Shown: positions 35,246 through 44,876 of the stretch, piece by piece
Position numbering within the stretch: the first letter of the stretch is position 1
How the letters are laid out: every line of letters begins with the position of its first letter
Source of the DNA: Dolichospermum sp. FACHB-1091
Lineage (GTDB): Bacteria > Cyanobacteriota > Cyanobacteriia > Cyanobacteriales > Nostocaceae
Length of the DNA: 64,000 nt
Reading direction: 5' to 3'
NCBI RefSeq assembly: GCF_014697585.1
Contig: NZ_JACJSB010000017.1
Span: 1-64,000, forward strand
The notes under the pieces: generated by a model
The model's input: the letters and a program-made list of their open reading frames with translations, nothing else
The model's database searches: none
What the model was told of the DNA's origin: nothing
Translations under genes and position numbers: made by a program

Positions 35246-36055
35246 ATGAAATTTAAACTAAAATTTTCCATATTATTTTTTTTACCACTAATTTTAATAG
35301 CTTGTACACAAACCATCAGATTTAACCCAACAGTTACTCAATCTACCTCACCAAAGATAACATTAAATGTTTCTGCGGCTTCCGATCTCAAATATGCCTT
35401 TGAGGAAATTGGTAAAACTTTTGAACAAGAAACCGGAAATAAAATAGTATTTAACTTTGGTTCTACTGGTCAGTTAACTCGACAAATAGAGAATGGAGCG
35501 CCTGTAGATATATTTGCAGCAGCTAATAAATCATTTATTGAAGAACTAGATAAAAAAGGTTTAATTATTAGTGATACGAAACAAATTTATGGGGTTGGGC
35601 GGATTACTTTATGGACTCGTAAAGATGCAAAACTGAAGATTAACAATATTAAAGATTTAGCGAAACCAGAAGTCAAAAAAATAGCTATTGCTAATCCTGA
35701 TCATGCACCTTATGGTATAGCTGCACGGGAAGCATTACAATCAGCAGGTATATGGGAGAGTGTAAAACCCAAGCTAGTATTAGCACAAAATATCCGTCAA
35801 GCCCAACAATATGGAGAGACTGGTAATGTTGATGTTACTATTTCAGCTTTATCACTCAGTATTACTAAACCAGGAAACTGGATTTTAATTCCCAATAATT
35901 TACATAAACCTCTTGAGCAGATGTTGGCTGTAATTAAAGGTAGTAAAAATGAATTGCAGTCTCGCAATTTTGGTAATTTTATTAATACTTCAAAATCTAA
36001 AGTTATCATGAAAAAGTATGGTTTTATTTTACCTGGAGAAACTCCTATTAAATAA
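35246..36055 (+). CDS. ModA-type molybdate/tungstate substrate-binding lipoprotein
   Basis: 269 residues. A lipobox, LILIACTQ, ends the signal peptide. The mature protein has VSAASDLKYAFEEIGKTFEQ, FNFGSTGQLTRQIENGAPVD, IFAAAN and ANPDHAPYGIAAREAL, the ModA family signatures. It binds oxyanions for an ABC importer. No modB or modC is adjacent, so either it serves a transporter encoded elsewhere or it has another role. Confidence 0.82.
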   Translation: MKFKLKFSILFFLPLILIACTQTIRFNPTVTQSTSPKITLNVSAASDLKYAFEEIGKTFEQETGNKIVFNFGSTGQLTRQIENGAPVDIFAAANKSFIEELDKKGLIISDTKQIYGVGRITLWTRKDAKLKINNIKDLAKPEVKKIAIANPDHAPYGIAAREALQSAGIWESVKPKLVLAQNIRQAQQYGETGNVDVTISALSLSITKPGNWILIPNNLHKPLEQMLAVIKGSKNELQSRNFGNFINTSKSKVIMKKYGFILPGETPIK

Positions 36056-36192
36056 AAATTATTAAAAAATAAGCTCGTCGTGGATGCTAAACTACCAACT
36101 ACGAACTAAAAATCAATTCTAGTATTTTCGATCCTGATAAAAATATGCTACATTAAATGTAAATAGTAAAATACTAATCCTATATAAACAAA

Positions 36193-36396
36193 ATGCAAAC
36201 TAATAAATATCCCTTTGCTCAAGAATTGATTACTGATATTGAAGGTAATATCAGGAAAGTAGTCATTGATTTTCACGACTATCTAAGGTTGCTAGAAGCT
36301 ATAGAAGATGAAGGACTTATTCTAGCCATGAAAGAAGTAGAAAATGAGACACCATTACATTTAAATGAAGCTTTAGCGGAATTAGAAGAAGAGTGA
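36193..36396 (+). CDS. Antitoxin of a RelBE-like pair
   Basis: 67 residues, acidic, with an N-terminal strand (ELITDIEGNIRKVVIDFHDY) and a helical toxin-binding tail (LHLNEALAELEEE-like). The stop overlaps the GTG start of the RelE-like gene by 4 bp. Identified mainly by position and size. Confidence 0.75.
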   Translation: MQTNKYPFAQELITDIEGNIRKVVIDFHDYLRLLEAIEDEGLILAMKEVENETPLHLNEALAELEEE

Positions 36397-36665
36397 ATAC
36401 CCAGTATCTACCAAGTTTTATTAAAGATTTGAAAGCACTCAAAAGTACACCTTACTATGAGTCTATTAAGAAATTTGCTTTTGAAGAAATAATCAAAATA
36501 TCAAGTTTTGCAGAAATCACAAATATCAAAAAACTTCAGGGATATGATAATGCTTATCGGATTCGTATAGGTGATTATCGTCTTGGTATTATTTTCGATG
36601 GTGAAACATTAATTTTTGAAAGAGTTTTACACCGAAAAGAAATTTATCGCTATTTCCCCAAATAG
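36393..36665 (+). CDS. RelE/ParE-superfamily toxin
   Basis: 90 residues from a GTG start. LPSFIKDLKALKSTPYYESI, IKKLQGYDNAYRIRIGDYRL and HRKEIYRYFP are typical of RelE-type ribosome-dependent mRNA endonucleases, including the Arg/Tyr-rich end. The GTG start inside the antitoxin stop codon shows coupled translation. Confidence 0.85.
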   Translation: MNTQYLPSFIKDLKALKSTPYYESIKKFAFEEIIKISSFAEITNIKKLQGYDNAYRIRIGDYRLGIIFDGETLIFERVLHRKEIYRYFPK

Positions 36666-36756
36666 ATAATTTCACAATAATCATACAAATACATGGATAA
36701 GGGTTTAGCAATGCTAAACCCCTACATAATTCATTGATTTTTCGTTACTAGAATAC

Positions 36757-37359
36757 CTACTGCCAAACGTAGATAAGGATAAACAAAACAATCCAGATAA
36801 CATCAACAAAGTGCCAAAATAAAGAAGTGGCATTTATGCCAAAATGACCATGATCAAAATTACCAGGAATGAAAGAACGCAACAAGACAATTAACTGTAA
36901 CAGAATACCCGTAAAAACGTGCAACCCGTGAAAACCAGTTAATAGATAAAACATTCCTCCAAACGTACCAGAAGTAAAACCAAACTCCAAACTACTCCAT
37001 TCCACAGCTTGACCATAGAGGAAATAACCACCCATAGCCATTGTTAAAAACAACAATAGACGATAACTCGTTAAATCATGTCTTTCCAGAGCTTTTTCTG
37101 CAAAATAAATCACAAAACTACTAGCAACTAAAACCACAGTATTAATGCTAGGTTCTTTGATTTCCAAACCAGAAACACCAGCCGGCAACCAATTAGTAGT
37201 AGAAGTTTTGTAGATAATATAGCCAGCAAAGAAACTCAAGAAAATGACACTTTCCGATAACAGAAAAACAATAAAACCAAACATTTTACTGCCTTCTTCA
37301 TCATGTCCATGCTCATGACTAACATGATCTAAATCATCAGGAGAAACAGAAACATCCAT
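36757..37359 (-). CDS. coxC: Cytochrome c oxidase subunit III (terminal oxidase cluster)
   Basis: 200 residues, five membrane helices. EEGSKMFGFIVFLLSESVIF and LLTGFHGLHVFTGILLQLIV match the short subunit III of bacterial oxidases, as does the end WHFVDVIWIVLFILIYVW. Last gene of the five-gene operon 41379-36757. It probably stabilises subunit I. In Anabaena-type genomes this gene set is one of the heterocyst-linked oxidases. Confidence 0.92.
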   Translation of the reverse strand: MDVSVSPDDLDHVSHEHGHDEEGSKMFGFIVFLLSESVIFLSFFAGYIIYKTSTTNWLPAGVSGLEIKEPSINTVVLVASSFVIYFAEKALERHDLTSYRLLLFLTMAMGGYFLYGQAVEWSSLEFGFTSGTFGGMFYLLTGFHGLHVFTGILLQLIVLLRSFIPGNFDHGHFGINATSLFWHFVDVIWIVLFILIYVWQ

Positions 37360-37417
37360 TGTTAAAAAACTCCAAAAACAGGAAAATAGTAATTAGGAAA
37401 AAAGTAATGAGAAAAAC

Positions 37418-37524
37418 TATAGCGATTCTAAATAAGACCTAAAAAACTCTCTTTCTCCGTGTTCTCTGTGCCTCTGTGGTTCGTTAAAAAAAATCCTGAA
37501 CACACATCAAATAGAATCGCTATA
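37418..37524. mobile_element. MITE-like element, TATAGCGATTCTA inverted ends
   Basis: Perfect 13-bp terminal inverted repeats (TATAGCGATTCTA and TAGAATCGCTATA) bound 107 bp. The inner part (CTCTGTGCCTCTGTGGTTCG) is shared with the elements at 49486-49600 and 50600-50691. It sits between coxA and coxC, inside the operon. Confidence 0.8.
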
Positions 37525-37531
37525 TTACCCA

Positions 37532-39187
37532 TTACTCATGTTCAGCAGATGCAATTAAATCCTCAGACTTACCATAACCATAAGGTTCGCAAGTAATCAC
37601 CGGAATTTCCTCAAAATTTTCAACAGGAGGAGGAGAAGAAACAGTCCATTCCAAACCAATAGCCCGCCAAGGATTAGCAGGAGCTTTTTCTCCGTCTATC
37701 CAAGAAATCAACATATTGAAAATGAAAGGAAGAGTAGACATTCCTAACAAAAAAGAACCCAAACTAGCAACAATATTCCAACCAATTAATTCAGGTGAGT
37801 ATGAAGCAGCGCGGCGTAACATTCCTTGTAAACCTAATGGGTGCATAGGTAAGAAATTCAAATTTGTGCCGATAAATGCTAACCAAAAATGGATTTTTCC
37901 CCAACCTTCGTGGAACATTCTGCCGGTCATTTTAGGAAACCAATGATAGATAGCGGCATACATTCCCATAGTTACAGTTCCATAGAGAACATAATGGAAA
38001 TGGCCGACAACAAAATAGGTATTATTAACATGAACATCTACAGGAACAGAAGAAAGCATAATTCCCGTAATGCCAGCAAAAACAAACATTACCAAACCAC
38101 CCAAAGCAAATAACATGGGTGTAGTCAGGCGAATTTTACCACCCCAAATAGTTGCCACCCAAGCAAATACCTTAATCCCTGTGGGAATAGATACAAACAT
38201 GGTTGTCACCATGAAAAACAACCGTAGCCAAGCAGGAGTACCACTGACATACATATGGTGTACCCAAACAATGCCGCTAACTACAGCAATTAACATGGAA
38301 GAAATAGCAACGACTTTATAACCGAATAAAGGTTTGCGGGAATAAACCGGGAATATTTCCGAGAAAATGCCGAAAATAGGCAAAATGATCACATAAACTG
38401 CGGGGTGAGAATAGAACCAGAAATAATGCTGGAACATCACCGGGTTTCCGCCTTTGGTGGGGTCGAAAAAGGCCGTTCCTACTGTAATATCAAGAAGTAA
38501 CATTACAGCCCCTGCGGTCAAAGCTGGAAGTCCAAATAACTGGATAATTTGGGCGCTAAATACTGCCCACACAAAGAGGGGCATTCTAAAATAACCCATT
38601 CCCGGCGATCGCATTTTCACAATAGTAGTGACAAAATTTACCGCACCCATAATGGAAGAGACACCGGAAATAGCCACTGCTAATAACCAGAGAACTTGAC
38701 CGTTAATCAAGTTTCCCGTGGGGTTTTGGGTACTAACGGGGGGATATGCCCACCACCCAGATTGAGCCGGTCCACCGGGGACAAAGAAGCTGGCCATGAG
38801 GAGAATACCCACCACCGGCACCATCCAAAAAGCGACGGCGTTGAGGCGGGGAAAAGCCATATCTCGCGCCCCAATCATCAGGGGAACAAGGTAGTTAGCC
38901 ATACCGACAAGGGAGGGGAATGTCCAGAGAAACAGCATCACTGTTCCGTGCATGGTAAACATTCCGTTGTATACTGTGCGGTCTATTAAATCAGCTTCTG
39001 GGGTAATCAGTTCTCCGCGCAAAATCATAGCGAAGATACCACCAACCAGGAAGAAAATAAAAGAGGTAACGAGGTATTGAATACCGATAACCTTATGGTC
39101 TGTACTGAAACTGAAGTAGGTTCTCCAGGTTTGGGGCGGTTCGTGGTGATGTGAGTCACCAGTGATATCAATGGGGATGTTAGTCAT
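37532..39187 (-). CDS. coxA: Heme-copper oxidase subunit I, type A2
   Basis: 551 residues, twelve membrane helices. Heme and CuB ligands are present: MHGTVMLFLW, FYSHPAVYVIILP (about 258-270), VHHMYV and GHFHYVLYG. The K-channel Lys is kept (SIPTGIKVFAW). The D-channel Glu of HPEVY is Ala and the preceding residues are YS, the YSHP signature that defines type A2 oxidases. With the CuA-less subunit II this points to an alternative respiratory terminal oxidase that may use quinol instead of cytochrome c. Confidence 0.92.
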   Translation of the reverse strand: MTNIPIDITGDSHHHEPPQTWRTYFSFSTDHKVIGIQYLVTSFIFFLVGGIFAMILRGELITPEADLIDRTVYNGMFTMHGTVMLFLWTFPSLVGMANYLVPLMIGARDMAFPRLNAVAFWMVPVVGILLMASFFVPGGPAQSGWWAYPPVSTQNPTGNLINGQVLWLLAVAISGVSSIMGAVNFVTTIVKMRSPGMGYFRMPLFVWAVFSAQIIQLFGLPALTAGAVMLLLDITVGTAFFDPTKGGNPVMFQHYFWFYSHPAVYVIILPIFGIFSEIFPVYSRKPLFGYKVVAISSMLIAVVSGIVWVHHMYVSGTPAWLRLFFMVTTMFVSIPTGIKVFAWVATIWGGKIRLTTPMLFALGGLVMFVFAGITGIMLSSVPVDVHVNNTYFVVGHFHYVLYGTVTMGMYAAIYHWFPKMTGRMFHEGWGKIHFWLAFIGTNLNFLPMHPLGLQGMLRRAASYSPELIGWNIVASLGSFLLGMSTLPFIFNMLISWIDGEKAPANPWRAIGLEWTVSSPPPVENFEEIPVITCEPYGYGKSEDLIASAEHE

Positions 39188-39261
39188 TCGATTTTAGATT
39201 TTAGATTTTAGATTGCCAATTTTTAGATTTTTGATGACCAAATCTAAAAGCAAAAGGTTAG

Positions 39262-40185
39262 TTAACCGGAGAAATTGACCAAAGGGGGTGTAGCGGGTTT
39301 AACAGTTTTCCAACCGCTATTAATCCCGTTTTCGAGTTTTTGAGCGTATTCAGAAGCCGCTTGGTTAGGTGCTGGAGTGAGTTCTTGACTTGCAGCTTTG
39401 CTTAACCACTGCTGATATTGACTAGGTGATTCCACAATTACTTTTGCCCGCATAGTAGCAAAATATGTACCGCTATATTGGGAATCAGTTAAATCATAAG
39501 CACCGGGGCGAATAGGAGTAAATTCAAAGTCCAGATCATGACCAGGAATGATGTCTTGTTTAAGACGGAAAGCGGGTATATAAAAGCCGTGAAGTACATC
39601 TTCCGAATGTAGATTAAGACGGACACGACTATCCTGGGGTAAATGTAATTCTGTACTGGTAACGTTCTTGTCTGGATAATGAAACACCCAAGCCCATTGT
39701 TTAGCAGATACATCAATATGTTCTACATCTTCGACTATGGCTGCTGGATCTTTATCTTCTACAACAGCAACGGACTCCATTTTCATGGGATTATGTAGAT
39801 GTATCTGGTGAGAGGGTCCCTGGATACCCATTTGTTCGTAAACTTGGTAACTATAACCAGCAATCCATAATACCAACATAATCGGAATTGCCGTCCAAAC
39901 TACCTCCAAAGTTATATTACCTTCAATGTGAGGACCATCACTAAAATCCGTCGGTCTGGCACGATGAAAAGTGATGGAATAGAGAAGAGTAGCAGTTACT
40001 CCCAGGAAAATTAAAGCTCCTAATGTTACCAAAAAGCTAAATAAATCATCAATAAGATGAGATTCAGCAGCCCCTTGAGGAGGAAGCCAATAATAAGCCT
40101 GTTTACCAATCCATAGACTAGTAAAAGTTACGGCAACTGCCCCAGTAGCTAGGGTCAAAAAGTTGAGAATTTGCCGAATTTTCAT
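39262..40185 (-). CDS. coxB: Terminal oxidase subunit II lacking the CuA site
   Basis: 307 residues. Two N-terminal membrane helices precede a cupredoxin domain. The fold marks EVVWTAIPIMLVLWIAG, AKQWAWVFHYPD and VLHGFYIPAFRLKQDIIPG are present. But the CuA loop, normally CxxxCGxxHxxM, reads DSQYSGTYFATM here: both Cys and the second His are missing. It should not accept electrons through CuA. This loss is the hallmark of cyanobacterial ARTO/Cox3-type enzymes. Confidence 0.92.
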   Translation of the reverse strand: MKIRQILNFLTLATGAVAVTFTSLWIGKQAYYWLPPQGAAESHLIDDLFSFLVTLGALIFLGVTATLLYSITFHRARPTDFSDGPHIEGNITLEVVWTAIPIMLVLWIAGYSYQVYEQMGIQGPSHQIHLHNPMKMESVAVVEDKDPAAIVEDVEHIDVSAKQWAWVFHYPDKNVTSTELHLPQDSRVRLNLHSEDVLHGFYIPAFRLKQDIIPGHDLDFEFTPIRPGAYDLTDSQYSGTYFATMRAKVIVESPSQYQQWLSKAASQELTPAPNQAASEYAQKLENGINSGWKTVKPATPPLVNFSG

Positions 40186-40190
40186 AATAG

Positions 40191-40280
40191 TCAGTTGTCA
40201 GTTGTTAGTTGTCAGTTGGTTTTTAATTACCCATTACCCATTACCAATTACCCATTACCTATTTACCCATTACCTATTTA
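40191..40280. repeat. Short tandem repeats (CAGTTGT and ACCCATT types)
   Basis: CAGTTGT/TAGTTGT units are followed by several TTACCCA/ACCTATT heptamers, filling the gap between coxB and the DUF2231 gene and running up to its stop codon. Confidence 0.8.
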
Positions 40281-40882
40281 CCCAATATTTGATTAATGTC
40301 TTGTCCGGCTCGCAGTAATTTATCTGCTGTATTGTGAACACCAAAATCTGCTGCTAAGTGCGCTCCTAATGTGCCGTGAAGATACATCAGCAACATAATA
40401 ATTACACCGACAACGAGATAAGAAATTTGTACTTCTCGCTCTTCATATTTGCCGATAACATAACGTTGCCAACCTCGCCAAAAAGTCATACCAACAATCA
40501 TTGCTAATAGCAATACACCACCGACACCATGCCACATCATTGTGGGCATTGCTAACATTCCCCAAGGACTTTTAATATCTGCTGGTGGGGCAGCCAATAA
40601 CATTTCATAAAAACCCGCACCAACCGTAAAGAATGTAATTACAGCAGCGGCAAAAACGTTATACCAACCCACATCAAATAATTGAGAACGCTCAACTTTA
40701 ATTCCCAAAAATCTGAATAGCCATTTTTCCACAGGGAAGAATACACCCAAAAGATCAAAAATGATGGCAATGATGAATAAACCTAATGTTAGATGTACTA
40801 AATTAGGATGAACAGGAATGGCATAAGGTAAACCATTTGCACCCATTTGATGACTAATTTGATCTAATAATTCTGAATTCAT
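40274..40882 (-). CDS. DUF2231 membrane protein, oxidase cluster
   Basis: 202 residues from the ATG at 40880-40882 (MNSELLDQIS), which overlaps the previous gene's stop as ATGA. A longer upstream frame is not needed. It has four membrane helices and the DUF2231 mark IPVHPNLVHLTLGLFIIAII, plus MMWHGVGGVLLLAM and LHGTLGAHLAADFG with several His that could bind heme. It precedes coxB, and the pair of DUF2231 genes belongs to this operon. Role unknown; electron input to the oxidase is an inference. Confidence 0.75.
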   Translation of the reverse strand: MNSELLDQISHQMGANGLPYAIPVHPNLVHLTLGLFIIAIIFDLLGVFFPVEKWLFRFLGIKVERSQLFDVGWYNVFAAAVITFFTVGAGFYEMLLAAPPADIKSPWGMLAMPTMMWHGVGGVLLLAMIVGMTFWRGWQRYVIGKYEEREVQISYLVVGVIIMLLMYLHGTLGAHLAADFGVHNTADKLLRAGQDINQILGK

Positions 40883-41379
40883 GGCAATATTCCATCCTTT
40901 ACCGCGTCCACAACAGGTACAGTATGTAAGCCATACACCCATACAAGTTCATCACCAAGATACACTTGAAAACCGACAATTAATGTTAATAAAATGCCCA
41001 CAGCTATATAATGAAAAGGCAGTTTATTCGGGTTATGACTCCGTAAAACATAACGCCAAGCTGTAATAGCCGTAATGATTCCAGAAAGTGACCAACCAAT
41101 GAGAGTATGAACATTTAAAACTGATTTAGCCAGTTCATAAGGTTTAGCCAAACCCGCCTCAAATTGACCAAAAATAATTGCCACAAAAATCGCCACTGTA
41201 GCAATACACATATTCCACCAACTCACCTCAAACAAGCGAGTTCTACCAGTTAAATACCCAGCGACATCACAGAAAACAGAAAATAGAACCATCGCAATTA
41301 CAAAGTGAACCACGATAGGATGTAAAGGATCTGGATATGGTAAATTATGCTCATTCAATGAAGTGAAAAAATCCAGCAT
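40879..41379 (-). CDS. DUF2231 membrane protein, first gene of the oxidase operon
   Basis: 166 residues with four membrane helices. LPYPDPLHPIVVHFVIAMVL is the DUF2231 signature with its His pair, followed by HTLIGWSLSGIITAITAW and LGDELVWVYGLHTVPV. It is a paralogue of the next gene, which starts within its stop codon. First gene of the operon, so the promoter should lie in the 600-bp region upstream. Confidence 0.75.
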   Translation of the reverse strand: MLDFFTSLNEHNLPYPDPLHPIVVHFVIAMVLFSVFCDVAGYLTGRTRLFEVSWWNMCIATVAIFVAIIFGQFEAGLAKPYELAKSVLNVHTLIGWSLSGIITAITAWRYVLRSHNPNKLPFHYIAVGILLTLIVGFQVYLGDELVWVYGLHTVPVVDAVKDGILP

Positions 41380-41978
41380 TACAATCTCCTAGACTTATTT
41401 ACTACTCTATCCAGCCAAACATAAATATGATAAATTTGCTGTGATTTCAGTCATTTATTCCCCTGAAAAATAGGGAAAATATGTCAAACAACAGTAATTA
41501 TGGATGTAGCTAAACTAAATCACTGTTAGAAATTGAACTTACTAAACCCAATATTTAGGTTAAGTAAATTTTTGTGAATTGTCAGAAAAACTAAAAGTAA
41601 AACTTCTAGAATTAATGAGAGAGCCAGCAACAAATTTTAGTCATTGCCGTATTACAATATTTTTAAATCAAAACCAACTATTTTTATGTTTATTGATGTA
41701 CAATAAAAAATTATCACTTTGTAATTTAAACAACCGAAATATATAGTTTTTATAATAAGTAGAATTAAAACAAAGCTAGATAGAATAATTAAACGCAGAT
41801 AAACGCAGATAAACGCAGATAAACGAAAATGGGGACAGATGAATTTCATGATTCTGTGCGGCCTCACACAAAATATTCAACCTTCCTTTGCGTCTTTGCT
41901 CCTTAGCGTCTTTGCGCGAAACTAAAAATATGGTTCATTTAGTCAAAAATTGTCCCAACCTAACCCCCAAATCCCTAA
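41380..41978. other. 600-bp upstream region of the oxidase operon
   Basis: AT-rich with no gene. It contains (ATAAACGCAG)3 at about 41790-41825 and a CTTTGCGTCTTTGC-type dispersed repeat near 41886-41920. The promoter of the operon should be at its left end. Confidence 0.55.
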
Positions 41979-42644
41979 TTAACCTTCATAGGGATTGTCT
42001 AGCTTATCTACAGACACATTAACCGATAATGGTAAACGACCGGGATTTAAACGCGGTTCGGCCGCATAACCGACCGGTACTAAAACAGCAATAGCTATGT
42101 CTGGGTTATTCTCAGCACCAATTATAGCTTTGACCTGTTCTTCAATCCAACCATTCATAAAGCAGGTAGATAAACCCAGGCTTTCTGCGGCTAAGACTAA
42201 GTTTGTAGCTGCTATCATGGCATCTTTAATAGCGTATTCCCGGCGCTTGTCTCCTAACCCTGCTTGAAATTGGGGAATTGCATTTCTAAAATAATTCACA
42301 GTTCCCTCATTCCAGGCTCCTGTAGCTAACCCTTGTTCTAAAATGGGTGTTAAGTCCTTTTCTCCCGCAGCAGCGTCAGCAGCGAAAACAAAGGTAACGG
42401 GCGCTTGGATAATTTGCTTTTGATTATAAGAAGCCGCGCATAATGCTTGTTTTTGCGTTTCCTCTTGAACTAATACTATTCTCCAAGATTGAACATTAAA
42501 ACTACTGGGTGCTGCTACGGTTAATTCTACTAGTTGTTTGAGTAAGTCGGGGGAAATAGAATCTGGTTTGAAGGTTTTGATGGAACGGCGTTGTACTATG
42601 GCGCTAGGTACGTCTAATGCTTGGGTCTGGGCGCTGAAACTCAC
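41979..42644 (-). CDS. Nitroreductase-family protein
   Basis: 221 residues, an FMN-dependent nitroreductase fold: IVQRRSIKTFKPD, AAPSSFNVQSWRIVLVQ, LVLAAESLGLSTCFMNGW and AVLVPVGYAAEP. Such enzymes reduce nitro compounds, quinones or other electron acceptors with NAD(P)H. The start MSFSAQTQAL gives normal length. The substrate is unknown. Confidence 0.87.
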   Translation of the reverse strand: MSFSAQTQALDVPSAIVQRRSIKTFKPDSISPDLLKQLVELTVAAPSSFNVQSWRIVLVQEETQKQALCAASYNQKQIIQAPVTFVFAADAAAGEKDLTPILEQGLATGAWNEGTVNYFRNAIPQFQAGLGDKRREYAIKDAMIAATNLVLAAESLGLSTCFMNGWIEEQVKAIIGAENNPDIAIAVLVPVGYAAEPRLNPGRLPLSVNVSVDKLDNPYEG

Positions 42645-42827
42645 GGTATTCTCCTCTGTTTTGTCCTATTTAGGGTAACGCTTTTTTGTCCGCTGTTCAA
42701 TTAACCGGTTGTTTGTTATTTGTTGATGGAATTACAGGGTATTTTTGATCACGCAGAGACGCACAGGAGGTAAATGCGAGGTTTTTATCTCTAATATCCC
42801 TGTTTTTTTAATATCCCTGTTTTTTAA

Positions 42828-43163
42828 TTACTTCTCTCTGGTAATATATTTATCTAAGGTAGCAGCTAAAGTGGTTTTGGGAACAGCACCAACAACAGTA
42901 TTAATTTGTCTTCCTCCTTTAAATACCATCAATGTGGGAATGGTACGAATCCCGTAATGACTAGCAATAGTGGGATTTTGATCTGTATTGACTTTAACAA
43001 CTTTCAATTGTCCTTCGTATTCTGTAGCTACTTCTTCGACGACAGGAGATAACATTTTACACGGACCACACCAGGGAGCCCAAAAGTCAACTAAAACGGG
43101 TGTTTCGTTTTCTAATACTTCTTGTTTAAATGTGGCTTCTGTTACATTCGTAATTGATGACAT
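42828..43163 (-). CDS. trxA: Thioredoxin
   Basis: 111 residues with the active site [10 protein letters not shown], the cis-Pro in [10 protein letters not shown] and the usual C-terminal [12 protein letters not shown]. It is a cytosolic disulfide reductase, m-type-like by its length and active site. Monocistronic, with an inverted-repeat element just upstream at 43190. Confidence 0.95.
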   Translation of the reverse strand: MSSITNVTEATFKQEVLENETPVLVDFWAPWCGPCKMLSPVVEEVATEYEGQLKVVKVNTDQNPTIASHYGIRTIPTLMVFKGGRQINTVVGAVPKTTLAATLDKYITREK

Positions 43164-43189
43164 AAATCCTCTCTTTAGATTTAAGTTAG

Positions 43190-43298
43190 TAAGTAGGTTG
43201 GCGTTAAAAATTGTCGTTATGACAAGGGAACAGGGAACAGGTTTTGGGAAACTTTACTTTTCGTTACTTATGTCGGTTTTTTTCCGTTTACCTACTTA
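43190..43298. mobile_element. MITE-like element with TAAGTAGGT inverted ends
   Basis: Perfect 9-bp terminal inverted repeats TAAGTAGGT and ACCTACTTA bound 109 bp. Inside are a GGGAACA heptamer track and a segment TTTACTTTTCGTTACTTATG. Parts of the same element recur at 26307, 47902 (inverted) and 54138. It lies 27 bp before the trxA start. Confidence 0.8.
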
Positions 43299-43444
43299 AT
43301 TCGATTTTATCTAATAAATAAGTTAAGAAATATGTCGCTAAGTTTAAATTTACTAAGTTTAAATTTGCTAAGTTTTTTATTATCTCTGTAGGTTGGGTTG
43401 AACGACAGTTCAACCCAACATTGATGAAATATACTTTTTGATTT

Positions 43445-44692
43445 TTAATTCTGTTCTACGGAACGAGAATTTTGATCAGCGCCACAATGATAACAATAAG
43501 GTAATCCTCTATAGGTCAAATTATGGCAATTATGGCATTCAATATATTGATCATAACCACAGTGGGGACAGTAACTATCTCGTGGACGAATTTTTTTGGC
43601 ACAGCGAATACACCTTGATTCTTGAATTCTTTTAGTGGCCTGAATTTTGGTATTAAATACAACGGTTTGGAAAAATTTAATGATCCCAAAACCAAGTACA
43701 GGAATTACCAAAATATAAAGGTAACGCAGGAGGAAGATTAACCCTGCAAACAGACGATTAATGAGATTAGATAAATATTGAAATATGACACCAATTTGCA
43801 GAAATTCAAATATTTTTAGAACTAGAGGAATGAGAAATATAACTAGCAAATGCCAGCTTATGAGGCTTATTAATCCATATCCTTGGCGTTGACTGAAGTT
43901 ATTAACGAATAATGCAACCAAAATCAAGGGCAATAGGAAAATAGACTGAAATATAAATTGAATGCTAGAATACCAAAATGATGCGTCTTGATGACCTTTT
44001 GCAACTTGGTTAAATTTAGTTTCGTCCTTGACAAAAGAGAGGAAATTAATACTTTCAGGTTTGTTCAGCAGTTGATTTTGTAGATTAGCAATTTCTTGTT
44101 TTAATACAGAAATATTGCGGTTATTTTGCGTTAATTCCTGTTTAGCTTTTTCCGCTCGTACTTGATTAATAGAATTACCTGAAGGCTGACCAGCAATTTT
44201 TTCTAAAAGTGTAGAATCGTATTGTTGACGAATTGTATTATTGGCCTGTTGGAGTTGATTAATCTTATCTTGTTTCTGATTTATCGTTTTGAGAATTTTC
44301 TGATTTTCAGGATTGTTTAGTTGATCTTTAAATTCTGCATAATTTAAACATATTGGCGAAACTTTACCCAAATGTCTGTTTTCTGCATCTTGATATCTTT
44401 GTTGAATTGTTTGCTCATTGCTACCATAAGGTAATCCACTGATCAGAAATTCATAATCTTTATTTGTCCTAGTATCTGCTTTATAATCGTTCCATTCAGA
44501 ATAGCATGGATAAGACTGAGACGGGCTAAGATACCATTGACTAATATCATTTAAACCCGTAAAAACGTTAATTAAAATGAAAATATCAACTAAAATAATT
44601 ACAATCAAACTCACTTTATTTAGTGGTTCGTTGTTGACTGTGCGAGAATTATTGAAAAATCTACTTAAAAGGCGACGTATTCTATTAAACAT
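43445..44692 (-). CDS. Membrane protein with double zinc ribbon
   Basis: 415 residues. One N-terminal membrane segment (about 27-46), an external helical domain with a coiled coil (about 100-205), three or four further membrane segments (about 240-350), and a C-terminal double zinc ribbon: RCIRCAKKIRPRDSYCPHCG and CHNCHNLTYRGLPYCYHCG. I do not recognise the family. The ribbons face the cytoplasm if the membrane count is right. Confidence 0.65.
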   Translation of the reverse strand: MFNRIRRLLSRFFNNSRTVNNEPLNKVSLIVIILVDIFILINVFTGLNDISQWYLSPSQSYPCYSEWNDYKADTRTNKDYEFLISGLPYGSNEQTIQQRYQDAENRHLGKVSPICLNYAEFKDQLNNPENQKILKTINQKQDKINQLQQANNTIRQQYDSTLLEKIAGQPSGNSINQVRAEKAKQELTQNNRNISVLKQEIANLQNQLLNKPESINFLSFVKDETKFNQVAKGHQDASFWYSSIQFIFQSIFLLPLILVALFVNNFSQRQGYGLISLISWHLLVIFLIPLVLKIFEFLQIGVIFQYLSNLINRLFAGLIFLLRYLYILVIPVLGFGIIKFFQTVVFNTKIQATKRIQESRCIRCAKKIRPRDSYCPHCGYDQYIECHNCHNLTYRGLPYCYHCGADQNSRSVEQN

Positions 44693-44876
44693 ATAACTAT
44701 CCTGTATCTATTTAAGTTGATGGACTATCAAGAAACACAGCCTGATCATCGGTGTTACTGAAATTAATTTACCATTTTTCTATGACTTTAGTAGTTTTTT
44801 TTGTTAAGTTTTATATACTCAGTAGTTAGTTTGTGAGTCAGTTAAATTCATTTAATTTCAGTATATTTGTGGTTGA

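Noticed and set aside
38696-38989. Plus-strand open frames inside coxA
   Set aside because: They are antisense shadows of the conserved oxidase subunit I gene, with no independent support.
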